Shown here piece by piece: positions 10,600-22,417 of a stretch of DNA of 64,000 nucleotides (positions are counted from its first letter, which is position 1; each line of letters starts with the position of its first letter). The notes beneath the pieces were generated by a model. It made no database searches. It saw only the letters and a list, made by a program, of their open reading frames with translations, and was not told the origin of the DNA. The stretch lies in the NCBI GenBank assembly GCA_047967505.1, contig CM106538.1, one strand, 5' to 3'. The position numbers and the translations under genes are program-made. Origin of the DNA: Dipteris shenzhenensis (Eukaryota > Polypodiophyta > Polypodiopsida > Gleicheniales).

Positions 10600-10950
10600 C
10601 CCCTGGATCGGCGGGATACAGGTATGGCAGTGGTCGGTGCTAAAAATCGATGGCACGGTAGTTGGTGGGATGTGGCCAAGGCTGCGACTGGCATGATACG
10701 AGATGAAGACAGGTGGTGCGATCTACAATGGCGACCAGCAGTGGTGTCTTTCCTTGATGTCGATCGGTGGAATGTTGGGATCGCAACGGTCGATGGGATA
10801 CTTCTAATGCAACGATTGGCATGATTTGTCGATGGCAATGGTCGGCAAGATGTTGGGATCATGACGGTCGACACGGTACTTCATTGGCGACAGTCAGTGG
10901 GATGTTGGGATCACGACAGTCAGTGAGATACCATTATGGCGACGAACTGA
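10600..10950. repeat. Degenerate minisatellite (GATGTTGGGATCACGACGGTC-like units)
   Basis: Short units containing GATGTTGGGATC, ACGGTCG and GGCGACAGTCAGTGGGAT recur with spacing of roughly 35-60 bp. The DNA is GC-richer than its flanks. No coding function is seen. Confidence 0.5.
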
Positions 10951-12640
10951 CGGGGTACTTGATTGTGTAAAAGAGAAAAAGAAAGAAAGAGTGGTGTGTG
11001 GGGGGGGGAAAAGGGTAATTGAGCAGAGTGCACTTGTGCAATGCGGACATGATAATGAGTTCAGCGTGCAAGATCATGAACACATGCAAAAATGCAAAAA
11101 TGGATTCTAATCACCTACTGCTAACCGTGTGTATGCGTGCAGTGTGTTCGGTAGGGACTAGTGGGCTATGGGTGTGTCGGGTGAGATGCAATGATTATGA
11201 TGAATGCGGTGAAGGTGGGCATCATACTACAGCATAGCATCATGTAAGGAGCCATGTAGAGTACGTGTCCAACTTATTCTTTACCTTAGATGCCAGGGGC
11301 ACATTTGTGTCAGACTTCGTTGTTGCCGCATGGTCCATCTTCTTGGGAGAAGTGACCTTTTGTGAGTCCACCCGTGGGGTTGACCCTTGCTTTCGTGAGT
11401 AGGACGGTACCATTGGAGGGGGTACATTCGCCACCATTACCTTCAAGTGTTCGCTGCCAGAGGGAGGTTCTTATGTAACTCTTCAAAATTTCTTCTCCTT
11501 TCGAGCTAGGACTTTAAGTGGGGTGCTAGTGGAGGCTGGGGCTTCCGGTCTGCCTTGTTGTGTAGCTTCATTATCGTGGATCGATGAGGTTGGAGCTGAT
11601 GAGGGGGGGCTTGGTCCACATAGCAGAACTACCACCGTTTGGCCACCATTGGTGAGCAAAGCAGTTCGGGTGCACTAGTCGATTTGACCGTTGATGGCAT
11701 AGCACCATGTTTGTCCTAGTATAAGCTGTTTGGTAAACCATTAGAATTAGATTTACATAACCCAAAGTTTATAGGAGTTGGCCATTTACAGAAATATATC
11801 TGTTGGCAATGAAAACTAAAAATTGAAATACCTTGTAACTTGTTGAATTTAGAAACTATGTTATGATTGGGGAAATTGATAAGGAGTTATTTTCTTGGAT
11901 TCCCGATTAGAGATTCAGCTAGAATTTTCTTAAGCATTAACATGAATGAAAATACAGTCATGATGAAACAATGGCTGCCAGGGGCCTTTCAAAGCTCTGA
12001 CGAAGAATCTTGAGTAGCGGAGATTTACCTTTGACAGTGCAAGCCATTTTTTGGTATCATCTGCAAAATTCTTGAGAACCCCCTGTTTGTAATGGGAGAG
12101 TATTTTGACAGCAGTACCTCCTTTGACCTCCTCATGTTAAGGTGTAACACTACTCTCTTTCCTTGTTGTGATGGCGTTAAGCCTTGCCTCAAGGGTACTA
12201 TTTGTTACCTTGACCTCTTGTAGGGCCAAAAAGTAGGTGAAAGAGAATTTTCTCTCAGCTAACTAGCTATAACTCCCCTCTTGAGGGTTTAATTAACCCA
12301 CACACATTTAGTGTGAGGAAAGAAATAGGCTTACTCACCAATTTCTTTTGCTCCTTTTTGACCTCGGGGTTGGGGCTCTTAGCATGGGCTAAGGCTTCTT
12401 TGTCCTGGGGTAATATCCTCTTATTTTGTATCCGAGGGGTGCACTATTAAGAAACCTAGATACCATGTGCATTCAAGGTGTATTTTAAAAACCCCTTACC
12501 TGTGAATTTTTCTTGGATAAAAATACCCCTTTTTCTATACAAACTTACAGGATTTTTTCAAAGTTCAAATTAAAAATCCCATATGTAAATACATTTTTCT
12601 AAATTCGCCTAAAGTTTTTGAATTGAAAAGCCCCTCCATT
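10951..12640. other. No gene recognised
   Basis: No coding region, repeat array or transposon end that I can support. Small ORFs are scattered and featureless. Confidence 0.5.
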
Positions 12641-12649
12641 TGAACCCAC

Positions 12650-14150
12650 GTTTTATAGATACATATTTCTAGGTGAATCCCCAGGGATTCCATATGACTA
12701 CCAGAGCTTTTCCCTGCATAGTCATGTCTTTCTCAAATTGAGGAGCTACAGGAAGGTCTTCTTTTGAGTCATATTCATTATCCCATGTCAACATCTCATC
12801 TGTCTTAGTAATGTCTTCTTCAAACTCTTTAGACCAAGCACTCTCAACCTCCTCCTTGGGATTCTCAAGCATCTTCTCCTCTAGGTCTTGATCCACAGGG
12901 TTTTTCGAAACAATAGAAGGCTCTCCTTTTCTTTCAAAATTCTCCTTTTTGCCAATACTTGGAGTAGACTGATCTTTTGGGATATTGGTATGCAAGTTGT
13001 CTAGTTTTGAGAGGTTTTGCATGTGGGGTGTCAACCTTAGAATCCACCTTTCATTAGGATTTGTGGGAGGAGATGCAGGAGAAAGCTTGTGGCTTTGGCC
13101 TTCTTAAGAGGACAATTGTTAACTAGGTGGCTTGCAAGGCCACATAGAAACAAGAATTAGGGAAGTTCTTGTAAACAAGATACTTCTCTCTAAAACTTCC
13201 CCTCTCCTGTTAAGTAGGAAAAGAGTGTTGGGTTACAATTCTTTAGCTAAATCAAGCTTAACTTAGACTTGAGGATTACTATGGGGATTAATGACTGTTT
13301 TCTATCTACCCTCAAAATTTCCCCTAGCCAACTATAGAGAGAATTCGCTTTTGATAGCATAGAAGATTGGGTCAGTCTACCCACACTAGAAGTTTGGTTG
13401 ACAAAGATCATCTAGGCTAACCTTGGTCTCTAAGCCTCTAGGTACAAGGGCTAGTTCACTGAAGTAGAACTTGGGCCATAAAATTGCAAAATCAAGGGGA
13501 TTTGGGCACTCGCCCATGTGAGTGGAAGCTTGGCTTTAGTTCCCAAGGGGTTTTGGGTGCTCGCCCATGTGAGTGGCTACCCACATCCACCTGCAACTTT
13601 TTTGAAAGCTGCAACCAAGCTTCCAATGCATGGGACTAAATCTACTACTCAGATTCATCCAATAATTCTCCATGATCAATAACAACTGAGATAGTTTTAC
13701 TTGAACCAGCAGAGCTATTCGTTCATGAAGACTTATCGCCTTGGTTCTAAATGATTCATGGACTCTCTAGTGCTCATTGTCCTCCTCTTGAGGCTCCTTC
13801 TGAGGCTCCTCTTGAGGAGGCTAGTTTTCTTGGTGTTGGTCTTCTACTGCTGGTATTTTTGGAACTCTATGCACCACCCTATTCGGTCTCTATTCTTTAG
13901 CTTTCTCCTCCCTTCGTATCCCGAGTTCTCTATTGTCGATGGTACAACAATTATTGAAATTGGTTTACCTTTGCAGAAGGGTATTCTAAAAGAACCTCTT
14001 TCTGATTTTCGTATTGTGCTCACATAAAAGGCGTGAGATTTAGTACCTTGTAGAGTCGAGCCTGATGCATGTTCTTCGGGGTTCTCAGCATCACCACCAA
14101 ATCTTGGGTATCCATGACCCATAGAATTCTTACCAACCGTCATGGTGATG
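12650..14150 (-). pseudogene. LINE-type ORF1 remnant (DUF4283/zinc-knuckle protein)
   Basis: Minus-strand fragments read in the order expected for plant LINE ORF1: an N-terminal part (13844-14143), then KVKLDLAKEL near 13255-13285, which resembles the family's V-x-I/V-D-L-S-K block, then PNSCFY and, one base out of frame, CGLASHLVNNC at about 13110-13160. With that one-base loss repaired the knuckle has the C-x2-C-x4-H-x4-C spacing. A charged, Glu/Lys-rich open segment follows (12669-13034). Frameshifts and stops are many. No reverse transcriptase is visible downstream. The assignment rests on the knuckle and the block before it. Confidence 0.45.
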
Positions 14151-14183
14151 GGTTCCTATAGAGGCTGCATGGAATAATATAGA

Positions 14184-14257
14184 CACTACAAGGCATAGGC
14201 CCTTTTCCGACAAAAATACCGACGCTTTTTACATTAAATTTTTTTTTTTAACGGGCG
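14184..14257. mobile_element. CACTA left-end fragment abutting the gypsy LTR
   Basis: CACTACAAGGCATAGGCC at 14184-14201 continues for about 70 bp as the complement of the right end at 3305-3378 (CGACAAAAATACCGACGC, a T-rich run, ACGGGCG). It then stops exactly where the LTR of the gypsy element begins. Either the retroelement inserted into a CACTA copy, or this is a deletion junction. The rest of this CACTA copy is not found directly beyond the other LTR. Confidence 0.75.
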
Positions 14258-15247
14258 CTATTAGTTAGAAAAGAAATCAAGACAAGAGGCTAGACACTAA
14301 GCATGGTGACGCTCAAGGGCCATAGAGCAAAGGAGAACATGAGGGCGAAACATCATCATGGGAGGGGAAATGGGATTAGAAGGGGAGGGAATGAAGAGGG
14401 AGACTATGGCACAAGGGGAAAGGAAGAGGGGGGAGAGAAGCATGTACATGATGGGAGGAGGAATGTAAAGATGGAGACATCAAGGGAAGAGGGCCATGCT
14501 TTATTTGAAAGGAAGGGAAGGGGGAAATCAAAGTACTAGCTAGGTGGCTTTACAAGAATGAGCGTGTCTCATCAAGGAATAGCCCCCTCCTTTTATAGCC
14601 AAGAGAGGGGGTCTCTCCCAATAATTGCATCCTCTCACATGCATGGTGTGTGTGGAAAAGTCTCCCATGTGGGCTAGGCAGTTACGCACTCTCAATTGTG
14701 TGCGACAACCCTTTGCCTCAATTTTCCACATAAATCAAGCCCCATATCTCAAGTCTATGATACTCCCTTGGTCTCTCCTTAATTTTATAATACGTTCAAA
14801 CCTCTAGGAGGACAAGTGGAGGGTTGGCACAAGAAATCTTGCCACCTCATCCTACTTTCCCCATTATTTAACTTGCATTCTTGGACCTTCTATACCTCCC
14901 CCACATGGGCCTATCCTACATGAAGGGAATAATCCAATATGATATCCATCTCCACCTATTTTATATTACTTCTCCCATGGACTTTGGGCCATATCTCACT
15001 CAATGCAACCTAGGTGGAGGGGTGGCACATGGAGGAGCCATGCCACCTTACATTTTATAATATTACTACCATGGATTATGTACATCACACCTTATGGGTC
15101 CTCTTACGTGGAAGGGTGGCACATGGTCATGCCTTGCCACCTCAACCTTGGGCCCTATGCACACCATATTTTATTATACTATTGCCACACATACAAGCAC
15201 ACACACATATTTATGCCTTTTTTCCTTAGACAAATTTATCCATAACA
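14258..15247 (-). repeat. 3' LTR of the Tat-like gypsy element
   Basis: The right edge is set by the polypurine tract: on the minus strand GGGGGGGGAAC is followed by TGTTATGG, the LTR start. The left edge is set by similarity to the 5' LTR remnant at 22418 (both start CTATTAG and share AAGAAATCA, GACAAGAGGCTAGACACTAAG and CTCAAGGGCCATAGAG). Inside are three GGTGG...CCACC stem-forming units (about 14817, 15011, 15112). Length about 990 bp. Confidence 0.65.
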
Positions 15248-16500
15248 GTTCCCCCCCCAAGCAGGGAATGCACAATATTTCCATGCCTGGGTCCATCACG
15301 CACAAATAAGGACTTGAGGTAGTGCTTGTTGATCACCTTCTTGCCATATGGCTCATGCAGCTCTTGAACTTGTATAGACCCATTGCTACGTTCCTTGATG
15401 ACTTTGTATGGACCGGTCCACAGTGGCAGAAACTTCTTATCCATTTGGTGGTCCAATCTATTATCAAAGCATAGCACAACATTCCCCTCAGCAAAGTATC
15501 TTTCCCATCCCTTGTGAATCTTAGCATCCAAGCGAGCCTTTTGTCGATTCTTCTGGATCTCTGTTTGGTGTAGTGCAAGGCATCAAGTTTCACCTAACTT
15601 CTCAAGTTGTACCAATCTGGCCTCTACATGTTCATCTTCTATCATCCTCTGTTCTTATGCCAATCTCAAGGCCGGAATCTCTATCTCTAGTGGTAAAATT
15701 GCCTTAGTACCATACACCAACTCAAAAGGAGTGTCACTTGAAGACATTTTATGAGTGATGTTGTAAGCCCACACGGCTTTAGTGACCTTCTGATCCCACT
15801 GGCTCTCGTTCCCTGTGGCCATTTTTCCCATGGTTTTACAAAGGAGGCCACTGGTCTGCTCTGTTTGACCCATGGATGCTGGATAATAGATGCTAGAAGT
15901 GCGATGATCAATACCCATGCGATTCATGAGTAACTCCACTACTTCATTTAAGAATGGAATCCCATGGTCAGAGACTATTTCCATGGGTGTCCCAAACCTT
16001 GTGCAGATACGTTCAAATATGAAATTTGAAACTGCCTTACCATTTGCAGCAGGGAGGGCGATAGCTTCAACCCACTTAGTGACATACTGAGTGGCCACCA
16101 AAAGATACTTCTTTTTGCCGGCAGTCATGGGCAAGGGCCCCGACACTATTTCCATGGGTGTCCCAAACCTTGTGCAGATATGTTCAAATATGAAATTTGA
16201 AACTGCCTTACCATTTGCAGCAGGGAGGGTGATAGCTTCAGCCCACTTAGTGACATACTGAGTGGCTACCAAAAGATACTTCTTTTTGCGGGCAGTCATG
16301 GGCAAGGGCCCGACAAAATCTATTCCCCACTTCTGAAACGGATGGATGGACATCACTAAGTGATGTTGCCTAGGATGCAAATCCTTCCTAACAAAGAATT
16401 GGCATGGTTCACAGGTTTTGCAATACAAAGTGACATCCTTGAACAGCGTCGGCAAATAGTATCTAGCATGTAAAATCTTCTTAGCTGTATAGTCAAGCTA
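15226..16500 (-). pseudogene. Gypsy integrase with internal in-frame duplication
   Basis: The H-H-C-C zinc region (TLYCKTCEPCQF) is followed by the catalytic core: KWGIDFVGPLP with the first Asp, then KYLLVATQYVTKW. A 57-residue block (from about GPLPMTA to TPMEIVS) occurs twice in a row, in frame, at 15981-16151 and 16152-16322; only the second reaches SDHG with the next catalytic Asp. A short C-terminal module (LPLWTGPYKVIKERSNGSI) follows in other frames down to 15226. There is no chromodomain. Integrase would insert the element's cDNA into the genome. Confidence 0.8.
15248..15261 (-). other. Polypurine tract of the gypsy element
   Basis: On the minus strand CTTGGGGGGGGAAC lies immediately before the LTR start TGTTATGG, the place and composition expected for the plus-strand primer of reverse transcription. 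Confidence 0.65.
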
Positions 16501-17287
16501 TATAGTCACTGGCATAGTGGCCTCCACAAAATCCATCATGATAATGCTTCAATACCTTAGGCACTTCATCTGCATCAATGGCCCATTTTAGTACCCCATC
16601 CATGCCTTGACGGTATAACACCCCATCAAAGAGGGTGTAGCGCCTACCATCTCTGCAGATCTTCTTTCTCTCATAGCTAGTACTTTTTGGAGAAAAGGAG
16701 AAAGCAGTCAGAAACCTGTAGATACCACCATACCATGGATCCCCAACTTCTATGGCCGCTACAAGGGTTACATCAAGGCACTCCTCTAAATCAATCAAAG
16801 CATTCTTCAAGTTGGAACAACCCCCTTTTACAATTTTGAAAGAAAAATCATATTCTTGTAAAATTGCCAACCATTTGGCCAACCGGCCCATGGGGTTTGA
16901 TGATTGAAGAACTTGCTTTGCAAGACCAGTGCTAGTGAGTATAATGAAGGACTTTACAGCCACATAATGCTTAAATTTCTCAATGCAGAATGCCAAAGAT
17001 AAGGCATGCTTGTCAACCTCTGAATAGCATCGCTCAGTGTCGAGCAATTGTGGAGAAGCAAATCGAACGGGATACATGAACTAATCCTCCCCTTGCTGAA
17101 GAAGAATGCCTGCCAGAGTGTGCTCACCAAACCCAGGATTGATATAGAAAGTCTTTGACCAATCTGGATTGTGTAGAATGGGTTCTGAAGCCAGAGCATT
17201 CTTGATTTTTTCAAACCCATGATCACAATCCTCATCCCAAGAGAAATCAGCCCCATCTTTTAATAGCATCGTCATGGGTCGTGTCAA
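16493..17287 (-). pseudogene. Gypsy RNase H domain
   Basis: Readable blocks are FEKIKNALASEPILHNPDWS, then FYINPGFGEHTLAGILLQQ and YSEVDKHALSLAFCIEKFKHY, the usual Ty3/gypsy RNase H layout directly after RT. A linker follows with WLAILQEYDFSFKIVKG. The N-terminal block has FYINPG where the family has a catalytic Asp-Ala/Asp-Ser, suggesting loss of an active residue. Two frames are needed to read it. Confidence 0.75.
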
Positions 17288-17399
17288 AGTAGCATATTGA
17301 TCAATGAAGCGATGATAGTATCCTGTTGGATTGACAAATGAATGTATCTGATGTTTGGTTGTTGGTGGGGAGAGCCTGAGGATGGCTTCTACCTTCTCG

Positions 17400-17900
17400 G
17401 GTCAGGCTTGATGCACTTAGATGAGACAATATGTCCTAGTAACCTCCCTTGAGTGGCTCCAATGGTGCATTTCTCAGGGTTGAGATTGCCATTCGCATCA
17501 TTGACCCTTTGGAAGGCCAACCTTCATGACGTGCCCCTTACGTGATGAGAATATACAAAAATCATCTAAAAACACCTCCAAGAAATCCCCCAAATAGCAT
17601 CTGCATAAATCTTTGAAAGGTAGTAGGAGCATTGGTGAGGCCAAATGGCATTACTTTGAATGCAAATGTCCCCCAAGGTGTGGCAAATGTGGTTTTAAGC
17701 ACATCTTCTTCGGCAATTCTGATTTGATAAAACCCAAAGTAACCATCATAGAAACCATACATCTCATGACCACTTACCTTCTCAAGAATGAGGTCTTGAA
17801 AGGGCAGAGGATGGTGATCCCTCTTGGTGGCCGCATTGAGTTTCTTATAGTCGATGCAAACCCGCCACTTGTTGTATTTCTTTAGGGTGACTACCACTGG
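17400..17900 (-). pseudogene. Gypsy reverse transcriptase
   Basis: WRVCIDYKKLNAATKRDHHP, FYDGYFGFYQIRIAEED, TTFATPWGTFAFKVMPFGL and NAPTTFQRFMQ are the canonical Ty3/gypsy RT blocks. In a shifted frame just after them lies FLEVFLDDFCIFS, whose LDD is the catalytic motif. The frame change at about 17570 breaks the protein. Confidence 0.85.
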
Positions 17901-17976
17901 TGAAACCCATTCAATATTGTGAACCGAAACAATAAACCCACTTTCTACAAGTTTCTATAACTCTGAGCACAAAGCA

Positions 17977-18720
17977 TCAGTCTGTACGGGCCCTAATCTC
18001 CGATACTTTTGAGCCACAGGCTTTAGGCTTCAGCTCTATCTTGTGTTCTATGGCAGTCACATGGCGAAGGTGGTGGTAGCTATTTGCGAAAAGGTCAGGG
18101 AAATCTTTGAACATTTCTAGGAACTCATCTTTCTCACTTGGAGTGAGGTCTGGGGAAAGCATAGATTCAAGTTGTTGAGGACTAGCGGCTACCTTTTCTA
18201 TAGGTGGTGGGGTTGGAGACACCCCCATCATGTAAACTTCCTCATCTGAGAACTCCTCCCCCCCATCTGATCCTTCCATTGATTTAGACACCAAGGATGA
18301 GAGAGTATCAGTGTCTTGCTCCTCTTCTTCTTCTAGTTCCGTGGCACCTAGTTGCACCGAGATCTTCTCCTTAGAAGCACCACAAGACATGTGTCCTATC
18401 TTCCAATAGCTGACTGCATCACTCTTTCTCAACCATGGTCTCCCGAATATGGCTAGGTAACTCCACTACATAGAAATTGACGGTGGTGATCAACCCATTG
18501 ACAGTGATGGGCAAATCCTCAATGACTCCCAGGGTGGCGAGTCGTCAACCATCTGCTACCTTAATTCGAGTGGAAGAATGCCTTGTGCATTTCAAATTCA
18601 ATTTCTTCATGATTCGGGGCACCATGATATTACATGCAGCTCCCCTATCAACACACACACTTTTGACACGGCAATTATCTATGATGACATCTATTGTATG
18701 TGGGTGCCGATCAATTTTTT
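17977..18720 (-). pseudogene. Gypsy aspartic protease and linker to RT
   Basis: On the minus strand near 18620-18670 the sequence reads VCVDRGAACNIMVPRIMKKL, the protease active-site region, with DRG where the family has DSG or DTG. That change would be expected to abolish activity. Downstream is an acidic linker (EEEEEQDTDTLSSLVSKSME) and a stretch resembling the pre-RT region (KDEFLEMFKDFPDLFANSYH). Confidence 0.6.
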
Positions 18721-18955
18721 CAGAGATAGAAGATACCTCTTGTACCTTTCCCTTTTTCTTGCTCTTCCTTGTTTAGATCCCTTGCTGCAACTCACATCTC
18801 ACCTTAGGGCTTAAGAGGGGCTTAATGCTATTAGTTGAGGGAGCGTGATGCTCAAAGACCGATGAGCAAGGTCCTAAATGACCGAATAGTCCTCTTGCCC
18901 TAAGCCGATGGAAATTTCAAGGGCGACCACTTACTCCTGCGGGATCTTTTAGTCT

Positions 18956-20119
18956 TCAATATTGGTGGGTCTGCCATCTCAGCATCTGAGGGCTATGAGA
19001 AGGACAGTTCTTCTTGGGGCAGCCTGGTCCATGGTTTGGAGAGGGGTCCGAGGTGGTACAACTTCTTTTCCCGAGGTCAAGGATCTCTACGTCAGAATCC
19101 TCAGTGCCTGATTTACTCAGAAGATTCACCCTTGGAATATTGGGACATTCCGTGCGATAATGACCCTTCTGGTGGCACTCGTAGCATACAACATTAGCAT
19201 GGTCTCTTGGAGGGTGGTTGGCTTGATTTCTGATGCCCACCATCTCAAGCCGAAGATCATTCAGGGCCTTGGCTAGCTCATTGACTCCGGGTTCTTTTGC
19301 AGGGGGGGCCTCTTTAGCTGGAGGGGTCGAGGGAGTAGAAAGGAGGGGGGCTCGTGGCGAGGTTGGGGAAATCTTTGAGGCAGAGGGTGAGAATATACAC
19401 CTTGTTGAGGGTAAGCATCTAAGCGAGGACCATACATTTGAGGTGGAGGCGGTGGATACATCCTTGATGGGGGGTGGGAGTATGCCTCTGAGTTAGACCC
19501 CCCAGGTTGTTGTTGCAAGAATTGAGGGGGTTGCAGATGGACAATCATCTTCTTTGAAGTGGGGTCAGACTGAACTTTATCAAACTTTTGAGCAATCTCA
19601 TGTGCTAGCACCATAGTTTCTGGATTCTCCCATTTAAGCTTGAGGCGGAATTCATCACTTGCTCCTACTACAAGGTAGCCCAACACATGCTGAGTCATTC
19701 TAGCTCGAAATCTGGCATTGTCCTCCTGCATGACAATTAAACAGTCTAGGAGCACAGCCGCTCGATCCACATATCAACGCGCCATCTCACCTTCTGATTG
19801 CTTCAAGTTTGTCACCTGCAGGTACACATTCTCCGGCTCTTCTTTGCTGAAATACTCAATCATCACTGCTGTCAACCTTGGCCAGCTTTGGCAAACATCG
19901 TTGGCCTACTTCTCATACCACACGAGCCAAACCCTCTAGAAATCTGGGAAGAACCAACAGCCATCTGTCTTCAATAAGAAAGTTGAGAGAAACACAACGG
20001 CACTTGAAGGCCACAAGATACTCATTTGGATTTTCTTCAACCCATCCACAAAACGCAGGAATGTCAGCCATGCTTGGAAAATGGAAAAGAGAGACGAAAT
20101 GAGGCTTATCTATGGGCAA
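18956..20119 (-). pseudogene. Gypsy gag with CCHC zinc knuckle
   Basis: The N-terminal part (19913-20119) reads ADIPAFCGWVEENPNEYLVA and EDRWLLVLPRFLEGLAR, as in plant Retrotrans_gag proteins. The middle (19273-19770) has NLKQ-type helices and a long Pro/Gln/Tyr-rich region. The C-terminal part (18956-19243) has CYECHQKGHYRTEC, a perfect C-x2-C-x4-H-x4-C knuckle. A stop and frame changes separate the three parts. Gag forms the virus-like particle. Confidence 0.75.
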
Positions 20120-20639
20120 ACAATGGAAAGAGGTAGCTTGAACTGAAAATCAGGTGAAGATACATCCACAAAGCACACATACGCAGGGTAGGGTGTCACT
20201 GGTGTATTGTGAAATACTACCCGGGAAGAATTTTCAGCATAGAATAGCTCATAGACAATCTTAAAAGGACCAACCCTCATGATATCATAGGCATCTTTAC
20301 AAGTGAGGGTTCAAGACGTGGCGCTGCATGAGGTTGTTCATCAAGGCAAACAAGAATGCCATGACAAATGTCAACAGTTGGAGAGCTTGCACATCACCTT
20401 CAGCTTCTTCCAGTTCTTGTAGTCGCCATGCTATTTCTTCAAGGGGTGTGCGATGTGGCATCCTTCTTTTGAGAAATGTCCTTGAGGACCTTTCTGATGA
20501 TCTTCCAAAGTCGGTAAACTCGCATCAAATATGCCCAATACTTAGTTTCATGATGACCACAACCTTTGCATTCCTTACAAATGATCACCCTCCTTCATGG
20601 CTTGCAGCTTTGTTGGGGTGGTGCTTCCACTCGCGTCAT

Positions 20640-21041
20640 GCATGATTGAAGTACAAGCTTCATGTGCCAAGAAATCAGCAACTGTATTTTGAGGTCGAGG
20701 GATATGCTAAATTTTTACCTCTTCAAATTGTTGGCACAGTTCCAATGCTTATTGATGTCGTGGAATCAAGCCTTGCTCCGCACCTTCCACCTTCCACTAA
20801 CTTGTTCACACACTAGTTGAGAATCTCCTTGCACCTCAAGTTGCTTGACGTGATGTTCTTGTGCCTTTTGTAGCCCAAAAATGAGTGCCGAGTACTCAGC
20901 TTGGTTGCAAGTACTTGCAGGTGTAGACTGGCTATAACAATACTCCTCACCACCTGGTGAAGTGAGCTTCACACCCACGCCAGCAGCCTTGGTCGAAGGT
21001 TTGTAAGCTCCATCAAATTGAAGGATCCAAGATGTCATCAC
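20640..21041 (-). pseudogene. Second RNase H domain (plant aRNH/RVT_3 type) ahead of gag
   Basis: WILQFDGAYKPSTKAAGVGV, then NQAEYSALIFGLQKA and LEVQGDSQLV, then (after a stop and frame change) HIPRPQNTVADFLAHEA. The Asp-Glu-Asp-Asp catalytic residues are all present. This is the domain class that Tat elements carry in addition to the Ty3/gypsy RNase H. Known copies sit between RNase H and integrase; here it lies upstream of gag. About 500 bp of readable linker joins it to gag without any sign of an element boundary. A TGA after KVRSKA breaks the frame. Confidence 0.75.
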
Positions 21042-21879
21042 ACCAAGACTAAAATTGGGACATCCAAAGTTTCTCGATAGTCCAAGATAGGTAGAAGGAG
21101 AGGGTGGGGAGAATTTAATACTTGAGCCAAACGTTCAGCACCAAATAAACTTGCAATCCTTTGTTGATAGTTTATCTTTAGACCAAAAATAATTACAACT
21201 TGAAGCTCGAAATGAGGCACAAAAGGTTGATTAGGTACAAATGGATTCCTTGGTTGAAACATTACCAACCATAGCCAAGGCCTAGAAACCTTTGTAGTGA
21301 GATTGAGAATAAACCATTCAAGACGAGCTTATCCACAGGAATTAATAGGCAGATGTGCCAAATCTCCCCCCAAGCTTAGGGAGCATCCCACCCTTCAAAG
21401 AAGGACACCCTTTTAATTACCTCCGAAGTAGCAAGTAGCTCGATCACTGCACAATGAGTAGAATTAAAATCAAAGTCCTCCCAGTGTATCACTAGTTCTT
21501 CACCTTGAATCATCCGAGGTGTATCATCCCACCCGTCGTCTCCTTAAACAATGCACTAGACAATCAGCCTTTGAAGGTCGACATGATGATCAAGCAAGAG
21601 ATCTCGCCAATTGGTAGCCGTAATGAGCAGAGGACCAGGCACCAAATCCTTAAACTCGTCGAGAAGTGACATAAATATCCACCCTCCTCACGTGGCATGC
21701 ATCCGTAAAGTGAAGTTGAAAAAGTTTTGAATCGGCGATCTAGTAGGAGATGTGAATAGAGCACATGAAATGAAATACTTTTGCTTTTTACAGCAAGAGT
21801 AAACTCCCCACGGTTAGAGAGTTACAGTTACCGAGATTTCAATATATAAGCAAAAATCATTACATTTTCATCACTTCCT

Positions 21880-22010
21880 ACTTGTTGGCCCAATGATAAG
21901 TCTCCCTTTTGTGAAGGGGGAGGTCTTGGGTTTAAATCCCACTCTTTAATAAAAAGAGAGGAGAGGACAGGAGAAGGAGAAGAGAAAGAGAAGAGAAGAG
22001 AGAGGGGAGG
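21880..22010 (+). mobile_element. SINE-like insertion with tRNA-type promoter boxes
   Basis: A box-like TGGCCCAATGATAAG at about 21893 is followed some 45 bp later by the B box-like GGTTTAAATCCC, the spacing of a tRNA-derived Pol III promoter. A purine-rich tail (AGAGGAGAGGACAGGAG and on) follows. No target-site duplication was found. It lies in the leader of the gypsy element. Confidence 0.4.
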
Positions 22011-22417
22011 CACGGGATCTGTTATAGTTTTGCAAAAACCCAGAAAAACTGTCCGCGACCAGAAGACACAGGAGCCCAGAAACCATCGCGGTCTATCCGT
22101 GATGCGCGCGGGTGTACATAGTGGACAGCGCAGGAGTTCAGAGGGAGCACATATGTTGTAGTTCTACAGATGCGACCGGTATGAGCAGAAGATTCGCCAA
22201 CCAAAATACACATAGGAACTGCAAGCAGAAAGCAGGCAGACTAAAAGTGCAGAAGTAAGGAGGTTTTGCAGCCGTAAAGACAAGGAAGGCACACAGTTTG
22301 GAGATGCAAAAGTAGAGAACTATGCACGGAAGAGGCCACAGAGCTGCACCCACCTAGGAGTAACAGATTTTACACCACTAGCCGTGGAGATTTCGATCCC
22401 AGCAGCCATACCATTTC

